A stretch of 64,000 nt of DNA from Nymphaea colorata. Its lineage: Eukaryota; Streptophyta; Magnoliopsida; Nymphaeales; Nymphaeaceae. The notes under the pieces are model-generated. The model worked only from the letters and a program-made list of their open reading frames with translations, was not told where the DNA came from and did no database searches. The stretch spans positions 16,222,854 to 16,286,853 of the forward strand of contig NC_045147.1 in assembly GCF_008831285.2 (NCBI RefSeq), read 5' to 3'. Position numbers and translations under genes: made by a program. Below are positions 49,901-57,781 of the stretch, piece after piece (position 1 is the stretch's first letter; each line of letters starts with the position of its first letter).

Positions 49901-52900
49901 GTCCCTGAGGCACGGCTGACAAAGGCAGAAGGGCCATGACCGGTGTCAAGATGCATCACCTGGCGACGTTGTTCTTCAGACTCAACACGAGCATATACTT
50001 CCTCTATCCCCGGAATCTCATCACCATTAAGAATCTGGCTACGAATAGACTCAAATTCATCCCGCAGGCCTCCCAGAAACAGAAACGTACGGTCCATCCA
50101 TTCCTTTTCCCAGTAGAGGGAATGATCTGAACCGCATGTCCACTCATCAGTCACATGATAATCTAACTCCTCCCACTTGGTCTTCAGGGCAGCATAGAAG
50201 GCAGCAACAGACAAATCACCCTGTGTCAGAGAGTAAATACTGCGTTTAATCTGATAGGTGCGCAAATGTCTCTTCTTGCGACCATACATCTTTGCAAGCA
50301 CAGTCCACATATCAAAAGAGGTCGGCTTCCGCAGAATGAGGGGCTGAATATCGGATGACACGGAGCTGATAATCCACACCTTCACTTGGCTGTCCTCCAA
50401 CGCCCACGTCTAGTAATCCCAATCTCGAGAGCGGCAGACCAAGATAGGTAATTGTCCTTGGTCAGACGGATGGAGGTGACCTGGATCGGCACGTTCTCAG
50501 TCTTGGAGGCGCTGCCCGTGTCAAGAACGGCATCTTTTTGAGTCCCCATCGCTTCTGCCATCACAAACAAGCACACAGCAACAAGAGGCACAGCAGCGGG
50601 AATGAGGCAACGGCGACGGGAAGGAGGCAGCGGCGAGGGCGGCGGGAATGAGGCAGCGGCAACGGGAAGCAGGCGACGGCGCAACACAGAGGCCACCCAC
50701 GGTGGCAGGAACAAAGAACGGGGCGAACGGAGGACCGCGGAGGCGTAACAGAGGACGGCGGCGGCGGAACAGAGGACGGCGGCGGCAGAGCAGGGCGACG
50801 TCACAAGGGCAGCAGCGACGCCGGAACAGAGGACGGCGGCGGCGGAACAAAGGACAGCGGCGGCAGAGCAGGGCGACGTCACACGGGCAGCAGCGGCGGC
50901 GCCGGAACTTCAACGGCGTCGGGCGACGAAAAAACTTGACGATCCTCGGAAAAAACGCTTCTCCAACTCCGCTGGCTCTGATACCATGTAGAAACACGAA
51001 CCACAAAGAGAGAGAGTGGAGAACGAACACACAATCTACGTGGAAAACCTCAGAAAGAGGTGAAAAACCACGGGGAGGCTCTGACCTAGGGGCACACCGC
51101 AACCCTAGGAGAGAGAAAATTATATTTCACTTAATTCAACACTAAACACAAGTGACAATATAAAGAGGGAGAGAGGAGAAGCCGCCTAGGGTACCGAGCC
51201 CGCCTCGGTACCCGCGCCCCATAGAACCGGGTCCAGGAATGGATCCGGTTCCCACAGCAACATATTCTAACAATGAATAATAGTTTAAATGTTCTTTCAA
51301 ATCGGATACAGATCTGATGAATTGAAAGAAAGAATTGAGATAAACTCAGGAATAAGTGTGTAGATGGTACTGAATAAAATGCATTTCTTCTCATATGATT
51401 ATCTAATATGTGGTATTTGATTACTTCAGATTTTAGATCCATGGATTTTATGTTGTATGCTTTTGCTGATGTGGCAAAAGTTCCACATTAATTCCGTGGT
51501 TCTTTAAACTGTCTTACTACAGTCCTAAATCCATACTTGAGATTCTCATTCATTTTCATTGACAAAAGGTCTGATTTAGGGTCAGAGCATAAGGGTGTAA
51601 TCTCAAACCCTGAGGAGCTTAGATCAAAGTAAACTAAGAAATAATGAAACTCCTTAGTAAGATCTGGTTCTCGTATTTAAATTTGAAAGACCTGCAACCT
51701 ACTGTTGGGTCCCATGTTAAGCCTGCATTCCAGTTAATAACTTGGAGACTCAAGCTTTCTTGTGGTCTGAGTTCCTCAGAAATAGGGCTCTTTACTCCCC
51801 GGAACTAGAGCAGAATATCCTACTGAACAACATCTGCAGCGCCTTATATTTTAGCTACTGTAAACTGTTGATGTATTTTTCCTCTTGGAGCAAAATTTCC
51901 TTGTCTATTATGGACTTTGACCCAGTCAATCTCTTGGATGCAGTTCATCACATAGATTTTTATGCTTTCCTCCAGAATGAACTGCATTTTATCATAGACT
52001 ACAATTTTGGAAACCTAATACGAGCATCTAAGTTGGAATCAAGGAAACCGATACCTGTAGTGGGATTATTATTTAATCTGATCACTTGAATTTTCAATTG
52101 TGCCATGTCTAGTACCTGCATTTCACTGTTTTTCTCACCATTCCACATTCATATTTACACACAGGTTCAAAAATTGCACATAAACACCCAGTATTGGACT
52201 TTTATGTTGTCCCCCTGGGGAACGATGCTTTTTCTAATAGGTGTGTGCATCAGTATGAAACAAATTTAAGCCAGAATAATCTCGTTTATTGCAAAATCAC
52301 CACCTTTTTTTTTCCGACTCTTCTTCTCATTTCGTTTGTTGATTACAGCTTCCTCAGAGGACAGTTGATGCAGTTGCTATTAAGCAACAACTCTTCTCTC
52401 AGTATGATACACTACAGGCTCGCATTAATGAGCTTACTCAGGCTGCAGAAAAAGAGGTACTCTTTTTTCTGAGAATTGATGGTCTGTGACTTATAATGCA
52501 TTGAGCTAATCATATGTTAAATTATTAGCTGTTTAGTACTTGGATGAGATCCACAGAATATACGTATCATAATTTTTGAGAATGACGCTATTGGTTCCAA
52601 TGGCAGGTAGAGATGCTAAAGTTTTATATTTCTGTTTCTTCCTGAAGGTGTGGATGTTAGCTCGCATGTGTCAATTGGAAAACAAAATTATAGCAGTAGG
52701 GGAGACTTCTTACCGGTAACGCCTTGATTGCATTAAGTGCTATTAGATTGTTGCCTGGCTTGGTAGGGCTTTGATAAATAGTCCTGGCAGTCCAGGTAAA
52801 CTATTTTGGCCTTTTATCTAAACCTTAACCTTTGTCATTTCACAGTGCACGGCGAAGTAGAGTGAAGAAGGTTCGGGAAAGCTTGGAGAATTCCCTCAGA

Positions 52901-53427
52901 GCAAGAATCGAACTGATTGATAGCTATGCTAGAGTGAGTTGTTAAGAAGAGGTTTCTTCTTCTACATTCAATCATCATACATTCTTCAAGATATTCTGGC
53001 TTTGGTTGGTCAGATTTCATCCATGATTGAAATTGAAGTGGAAATGGATTCTGATGTTCTGGCTGCTGAGGCAGCGAATAATGCTGTGAGTATTACTGTC
53101 ATTCAACTTATTTGAATGCAAATACATTTTCAATATCTAGACATGTGTGTTTGTAATTCATTCAAGAATTAGAGAAGTTCATCTGCTGATTGTGGACATG
53201 CAGGAATCCATTGCAGAACAAATAGAGCGGATTATGGAGCTTGAGAATCTTGAACAGGTTTGTTACATGATAACCACTCAAGAATTACACTGATTTATAA
53301 CATTGAATGGTTGTTTGGATTCCTATGCATGTTGGTGGATCAATAGCGTTGGAAGGAACAGGCTGAGGCAAATGATGAACTAGAGAGGCTTCTCAACTCT
53401 CAACCATTGTCAACAGAACTGGTGTAG
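39690..53427 (+). CDS. Uncharacterised plastid-type protein: PPR-like helices, zinc ribbon, membrane segments, coiled coil
   Basis: Twelve exons: 39690-40143, 40928-41091, 41592-41669, 42326-42405, 44636-44720, 45237-45656, 52349-52456, 52648-52715, 52846-52933, 53014-53085, 53204-53257 and 53347-53427. They total 1752 bases, 583 aa, phases consistent. The N-terminus (about 55 residues, Ser/Thr/Pro/Arg-rich, few acids) looks like a chloroplast transit peptide. Residues about 110-205 contain two PPR-like helical hairpins (AVLSAAIDHNNADLAISIF; PDVRTYACMILGLAACMRV). Residues 215-239 have CPSC and CSKC, a zinc-ribbon-like CxxC-x17-CxxC. Two hydrophobic segments lie at about 377-395 and 402-422. 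The rest (about 430-583) is a charged coiled coil including VWMLARMCQLENKI. The order is that of a conserved plant family I know only as hypothetical proteins. A plastid membrane-associated role is inferred, not shown. Intron 6 (6.7 kb) carries a copia insertion. Confidence 0.85.
42910..42947. repeat. (TA)19 microsatellite in intron 4
   Basis: Uninterrupted TA repeat. Confidence 0.9.
43814..43904. repeat. Compound (CT)n(AT)n microsatellite in intron 4
   Basis: About 23 CT units (one CG interruption) pass directly into about 22 AT units. The same compound structure recurs at 57434-57511. Confidence 0.9.
44165..44222. repeat. (GTAT)n tetranucleotide repeat in intron 4
   Basis: Imperfect GTAT/ATGT units with a few interruptions. 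Confidence 0.85.
46038..46323 (-). repeat. Copia 3' LTR
   Basis: 286 bp, identical by eye to the LTR at 50987-51272. The pol stop codon (46318-46320) lies just inside it. Confidence 0.95.
46318..50400 (-). CDS. Copia polyprotein (gag C-terminal part plus pol)
   Basis: One open frame of about 1360 codons without internal stops; the frame is open from 50409. In order: a Gag UBN2-type region (WIISSVSSDIQPLILRK), a CCHC knuckle (CTHCHKLGHSVDFC), protease (WIVDSGATHHM), GAG-pre-integrase, integrase core (HSDVWGP..., DDYSR), reverse transcriptase with YVDDM, and RNase H (DADWAGC; AEAEYRA). No ATG suits the start because the Gag N-terminus lies in another frame upstream (50382-50561). As sequenced, Gag-Pol cannot be made as one protein. 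Pol itself looks intact, in line with recent insertion. Copia elements encode gag-pol as a single ORF, so the break is an anomaly of this copy. Confidence 0.93.
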   Translation of the reverse strand: MEDSQVKVWIISSVSSDIQPLILRKPTSFDMWTVLAKMYGRKKRHLRTYQIKRSIYSLTQGDLSVAAFYAALKTKWEELDYHVTDEWTCGSDHSLYWEKEWMDRTFLFLGGLRDEFESIRSQILNGDEIPGIEEVYARVESEEQRRQVMHLDTGHGPSAFVSRASGTGQRPARHCTHCHKLGHSVDFCWDLHPEKRLVRGRPPFGKRSPSVSDSSQSNSSSGAKSKLSPAQLKELQAYISRLSTTPEESSTSEGAQLAQALVASTDQGNPSLGDWIVDSGATHHMTGDSKLFQEYQLSSGKQRVSMADGSSISVAGKGSLSLLNKYRLHNALHVPNIPVNLLSVSSITKELNCNLIFSADHCSLQDLVTGKKIGIGSVTDGLYRLPVQVASALISATSGHLSGVNDRSTVLRWHERLGHLPFQLIKKLFPHLFASVSIDSFACEVCQLAKHVRASYPISLNKTTHPFALVHSDVWGPSGVPTCGGCHYFLTLIDDYSRCTFVYLLRERSEVPAVVKNFVAFVETQFHTTVQAFRTDNAREYVSQSLDEFLKGKGIVHETSCSYTPPQNGIAERKNRHLLNVTRAIMFQRHVPKRYWGDALLTSAHLINRMPTRVLDGQSPYSTLWPTQNPWPLTPRVFGCSCFVHNHSPTLKKLDPRSIKGVFLGYSSTQKGYKCVDPTTSKVYVSRDVTFHEHESYFSVNPLQGECLGNKGEEYSSNQLIQFMEFLDYKVSPSVIDTVTVSNEKGSHMEGVTVDAQPIVARDHLFGQVYVRKEKATVEDVGDEDRTNPNPVISPDDPSPSNEELPIAVRKGTRSCTSHPIQRFVSYAKLSTNYKCFITTLSKVVIPRSVDDAKDDPKWLHAMTEEMGALAKNKTWEVVDIPKGTHLVGSKWVYNVKYKPDGTVDRYKARLVAKGFSQKYGIDYLETFAPVAKLKTVRVILALAVHRKWRMDQLDVKNAFLNGHLEEEVYMSMPPGYVQEGKCCHLKKALYGLKQSPRAWFERLRIVMKSTGYKQGNGDHTLFIKQRGGLVSLLLVYVDDMIVTGSDEEENRKMKERLAKEFDLKDLGKLRYFLGIEIARSETGLVMNQRKYTLDLLKETGKLGCRPYLTPIESGTKISIKTGTILDEEGKGRYQRLVGKLIYLTLTRPDITYAVNVLSQFMHAPTDCHWKSAERVLGYLKNDPGKGLLYARQDKLTIEGYSDADWAGCTDTRRSTTGYCIFLGGNLVVWRSKRQEVCSRSSAEAEYRAVAMGVTEMLWLKILLTDIGVELGDKMKMYCDNKSAINLANNPVLHDRTKHVEIDRHFIRERIDSKELILPYMKSEDQVADVLTKGLCTSSFEKNVSKLGMFDMYAKLEGEC
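50382..50561 (-). pseudogene. Copia gag N-terminal fragment, frame-broken
   Basis: From ATG 50561 the frame encodes a copia Gag N-terminus (LTKDNYLSWSAALEIGIT), then leaves homology and stops at 50382. The matching downstream Gag sequence resumes in a different frame near 50409, directly after an in-frame TAG at 50410-50412. Family Gag proteins have about 20 more residues at this junction, so a small deletion with loss of frame is the likely cause. Confidence 0.75.
50700..50925 (-). repeat. GC-rich direct repeats in the copia leader
   Basis: Between the 5' LTR and the gag ATG, units built on GACGTCGCCCTGCTCTGCCG and CCGTCCTCTGTTCCGCCGCC are repeated two to four times. ORFs through it are Ala/Cys/Val or Arg-rich artefacts. 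The untranslated leader is about 400 bp of repeat-like sequence. Confidence 0.7.
50987..51272 (-). repeat. Copia 5' LTR
   Basis: 286 bp, identical by eye to 46038-46323. It carries the promoter of the element, read on the minus strand. Confidence 0.95.
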
Positions 53428-53932
53428 ATGGTACCTGGTAATGTTGTTGGTTTGTAATACTTCTGCGTGGTTTTTATGGTGCTGATAATGATGGAGGGTT
53501 ACTTCTCGCACACGATGACTAAGTTTTAGAATGTCTGGCATTTGAAAATGATGATTTTGGACTTGAATTGGATAGTATATTACTACCTAAAATGAGATTA
53601 GGTTTATTTAGTATCCTTTTTTTCATTTTTAGCAGAATTAGTAGTACACTTGAAATTTTTTTTCCTAATTCTACTTTATGAGGTGAACAGATACCTTCCA
53701 TGCAATTCTCAATCTTAACTCACCATACACGTAGTTTACGCATGAATCTATGTTCTGCAGCATCTGCATGGCTTATTCAGTGTCAGAGTTTGGAAAATTC
53801 ACTGATTAAAAGTGGAAAGAAAATTTGTTTATTGACTTCACAAGCAGATAATTGGAGATAGACTGAGTGCAAGGACAATTCTTTAGGACTAAATGACCAG
53901 ATGATAGAATATTGAATAGAATCTGGTATGAA

Positions 53933-54190
53933 CCCCGAGGAGTGTCGGTCCACGATTAGGGTCAGTGGCCGGTAGGCAGCCGGTTGCTGGTTCGAGCCAA
54001 GGCATTGCCCCTTGTGCTGCAAATGGGGAGGCAGCGATGCATTAGTTGTCATGCAGAACAAGCACATCCCTGAGGGATGTCGACACAATAGTAGGGTCAG
54101 TGGCCGGTAGGCGGTCGGTTGTTGGTTTGAACCAAGGCATTGCCCCTTGTGCTGCAAATGAGGAGATACAATGTATTAGTTAACACACAG
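53933..54190 (+). repeat. SINE-like tandem dimer
   Basis: Two related units of about 130 bp share AGGGTCAGTGGCCGGTAGGC and AAGGCATTGCCCCTTGTGCTG; matching points are about 135 bp apart. Each carries a sequence like a Pol III B box (GGTTCGAGCC in unit 1, GGTTTGAACC in unit 2) downstream of a G-rich A-box-like stretch. This suggests a tRNA-derived SINE or a SINE dimer. No 3' A-tail or target-site duplication was confirmed. Confidence 0.45.
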
Positions 54191-56234
54191 CACAGGTGTA
54201 TCCCCAAGGCACCAATACAGCCTTGCACCGTAGGGGCAGGGAAAAGGAGGAAGGAAAGAGAAGGAGGGTGTGGTGGTTCCGGTTTTTACTGAGGCAGTGA
54301 GATTCTCCTACTCACACAAATAGGAGGCACAGACTGAGAGAAGCAACAGTTTACATTATAAGATCTGATTCAACAGTTGGTTATCTGAGCCTGTTCATGA
54401 TAGGCAACAAAAATTGAAGGAATCAGAAGTAGGAAAGAGATTTTTTCCTATTTTGATAATGGATTCAAACTGTTAGCAGCGTAGATACAAAGTGTCATAA
54501 TGACTGTATATATTGGATACTAGTACATGGAATGATGGAACCACTTGCTTATCCATATTTTGGTTCATGGCCTCATAAGCATGATGTTGTTCACCAAGTC
54601 ATTTCAACCTAGGGCAGGATAAAGGTAGAGATGACAATTCTAAATCTCTTTAGACCATGGCACTTGGAGGAGGCAAAAACCATTATCTTTATCTTCTTTG
54701 TGGTGTTCATGATCTTTTTGGATTTTGATCTGAATTTCATTACATACTATTCTTGCGACATCATATATTTTGTCTCTTTGGAGATGTCCGATATCATTGG
54801 AACAACATCATATATTTGGCATATTTCCTCAAATTTGAGACCATGGTAATGATGATAGCTAGTTATCCTTTGCTCTCTTCACAGTCCAAATTTTCTTTGC
54901 GTTACTCATGTTAAGGAACTGATATGAAGGAAGAACGAGGACAGAATCCAAGATGTGGGGAAATCACCAATCAACTTTTCTTAATTTTCTTTTTCTATCT
55001 CTTCTTCTTAAAAGAATTCAGTTTTAGGACCCTAGTCTAAAAGGAAGCCTCTTTTTGTGAATCCATCTATGAGTATTATCCCAGTCTTGATGTGATAAAC
55101 CAACAAATCTTTTCCTTCCATTAAGAATTCATGTACGAGTACTAAAACCTGTTTACTAATTTGCCTTACTTCCGTTTAGATGATGAGGATGATGCGAGCT
55201 TCAGGAACCTGGTAATACATTTTCAGTTCCGAAGGAGTCTTCTGCAGATGAAGGTAATAAGATTCTTTGATTCAAGATGAAGGCTTGCGAGACCTCTTGG
55301 GGGAAAGGTATCTTTCAAAAATTCCACACAGAACCCCTTGTACATAGAAGATCATCGAATGGTTTTGTTTTGTATTTGGCACCTCATTTTTTCTGGTCTC
55401 CTTTTCCAAAGGAAGGTAGCTAATTAAAGCTTTTAGACGCACGTAGCTTTCAAAATTATGTGAGCTAACGGAGGCTGGAATTATGTTCGGGTGCGTTTTA
55501 TGTACCTATGATGAGCGAATAATTGCTATATGTGGCAGTATTTCAAGGGGAACAGTCTGTACTCTGCTATGAATTGAACATGGATTTAGGGTGAGTCTGC
55601 TAGTCACTGTTTGATTCTCTGTATCTATTGATTGTTCTAGTCAAATGAACCTTCCTGTTCATTTCAAGAGAAGGAAATATTTGGATATGAGCCAGGGTTC
55701 TTTTTTTTTTTTTTTTTTTTTAAGGTTTTAACTGAAATAAGGTAGTGCGCTGCCCTTCTGGTTAGCTTTAACATGCAACGGGCATTTTTTGGTCTTGCGT
55801 AAGGGAACCTTTTTTAGCCAAGTTGCCCATAAAAATTATTAAATCGATTTTTAAAATACTAAAGGAAATATAAAAAATTAAAATAAGTCAAATCTTATAA
55901 GTTCTTAAAAATAATAAAAACAAACTCATGTCATCCATTTTAACTAATGAAATTGAATCAATTTGCCACTGATTCGTTTCATACATGCTCATTTGGTGCC
56001 TATTTGTATAGCACTCATTTGGGCACAATGGTGGTTTGCGACAGAGGAAACCATCCCGTTTTCCTGTTCCTAGGGCTTATGGCTGCTTTAAAAATTAGGT
56101 GGTCTTATGATGCACCTTTGAGTTAACTCTAGTGTCTTGCATGTTGTCGTAAGTGAATCAGACTGAGCACACACTGATAGTGCGACATTTAGACCGATCA
56201 GTTATGGTATGGGTATGGGTATCGGGGCTACACT
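54191..56234. other. Intergenic, no gene seen
   Basis: AT-rich sequence with a 22-nt poly-T tract near 55700 and no exon with recognisable homology. Short ORFs are not supported. Confidence 0.4.
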
Positions 56235-56652
56235 TAGGGCTCCACACGAGCGAAGCTGAGCTCGAGCTTGGTCAGCTCGAGTTTTACTCGGCTCAAAAAA
56301 CTCGAGCTCGAGCTTCTTATAGCAAGTTCGAGCTGAACTTGACTATACAAAATCAAGCGCAAACTCGATTCATTTAACCCATTTACTTGATTAGGTGTTA
56401 ACTCGTGTAAGTGATAACTCATTTAATTCATGTAACTATTTAACTTGGGTAACTTGTGAAACTGGTTTTGGCAATATTATATATAATTCCTTTGCGAGTC
56501 GAGTCGAGTTCTTAAAACTCGAACTCAACTTGTTTATTGTTTCGAGTACTTTTGTAAGCATGAACTTAGCTCGCCTATAAACGAGTTGAGCACGAGCCGA
56601 GTTTTTAGGAGCGAGTTGAGCTTGAGTTGGCTCGACTGGTTGTGCAGCCCTA
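56235..56652. mobile_element. Non-autonomous hAT-type MITE
   Basis: The 418-bp element begins TAGGGCTCCACA and ends TGTGCAGCCCTA, imperfect terminal inverted repeats of about 12 bp. It is flanked by the 8-bp target-site duplication GCTACACT (56227-56234 and 56653-56660), diagnostic of the hAT superfamily. The interior is full of CTCGAG/GAGCTCG words arranged as sub-terminal inverted repeats, and there is no transposase. Confidence 0.88.
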
Positions 56653-57199
56653 GCTACACTTAAGCATGGTGGTAGAGGCACTCAGCTGAAAATTTTTGAA
56701 TCTTTCGCTGCTTAAGCACCCGAATCTATTTAGCCATTTTACTTATAAGACAAAAGAAGAAAGATGCTACAAAAAAAGCAAAATTGGCTTTTAATTCCCT
56801 GTGAATAAATTCATGAGTCTAAGTGCAAAACATGAAAGGGAAGCTTAGAAACCTTTTAATTCTCTCTATCGTGTTCTCTCCCCTCTTTTTCCTACATTTT
56901 TACTAGCACATTCAACTGAGGCTTCTCATAATAGAAAATGGGGAAACATGAAGTTGGTATTTCTGATTGTGGTCATGGAAGTGATTCCTTCAATGGGAAT
57001 TAAATCTCAGAGTCTGCCTTTAAAACATTCAAACTCCTTTGCGCTACAAGGCAACAATAAAAGCGTCAATGAAAGTCTTTCTTTCTGATATGAAATATGT
57101 ACATAATTGGCGTGACATTCTTTCTATTTAATTATTGTTTGGGCATTTTACTTTTTCCCGAAAAACAGTTTGAGACATGCCATTGGAAGAATCTGCCTT

Positions 57200-57201
<2 letters not shown>

Positions 57202-57239
<38 letters not shown>
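57202..57239. repeat. (AT)19 microsatellite
   Basis: Uninterrupted AT repeat. Confidence 0.9.
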
Positions 57240-57241
<2 letters not shown>

Positions 57242-57430
57242 TGCAAGGAATCCTTCAAGAACCACCTATATATAAAGATCAATGCACACCAATAAGACAA
57301 AATGAAACCAATAATGTCTTCTCCATTTTCTTTTTGGTTCTTCTTTTATGGTGCATATGTGCTCGTCCTATTTGAACATCTGGAGGCTGTGATTATAAGT
57401 TGGACTTAAGTAGTACAAGCAAGTCTTCTC

Positions 57431-57433
<3 letters not shown>

Positions 57434-57511
<78 letters not shown>
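57434..57511. repeat. Compound (CT)n(TA)n microsatellite
   Basis: About 14 CT units join about 25 TA units, the same structure as at 43814-43904. Confidence 0.9.
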
Positions 57512-57514
<3 letters not shown>

Positions 57515-57717
57515 CATTGAATGATGACTCTCATTTTTCAGAATCACTCAGCTATCTAATCAAAGTCATTCAATCTTATATGATGGACTGTTAAAAAAAG
57601 AAAAAAGTGATGGGTAATAGTATTAGTTCATATTTTTTTTTATTTTTTATTTTTTAAATATCTATATGCTTCAAATGGACGGTCCATTAGAATGTTGAGG
57701 GATGCTAGATAGCATAG

Positions 57718-57718
<1 letters not shown>

Positions 57719-57779
<61 letters not shown>
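57719..57779. repeat. (TA)30 microsatellite
   Basis: About 30 uninterrupted TA units. With the tract at 57434-57511 it brackets a 207-bp AT-rich segment. Confidence 0.9.

Positions 57780-57781
<2 letters not shown>

Larger units (their letters stand above)
46038..51272 (-). mobile_element. Full-length Ty1/copia LTR retrotransposon, antisense in intron 6
   Basis: Two 286-bp LTRs (46038-46323 and 50987-51272) appear identical on inspection and end in TG...CA. The target-site duplication ATGAA is at 46033-46037 and 51273-51277. On the minus strand the primer-binding site TGGTATCAGAGCC (complement of the initiator tRNA-Met 3' end) abuts the 5' LTR at 50974-50986, and a purine tract GAGGGGGAGT abuts the 3' LTR. 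Domain order protease, integrase, reverse transcriptase, RNase H is the copia order. Identical LTRs mean insertion was recent. The element splits the host gene only within an intron and lies in the opposite orientation, so its polyadenylation signals should not truncate the host transcript. Confidence 0.97.

Noticed and set aside
50648-51145. 165-codon Arg/Gln/Gly-rich plus-strand ORF
   Set aside because: It is antisense to the copia leader repeats and the 5' LTR, an artefact of GC-rich repeats.
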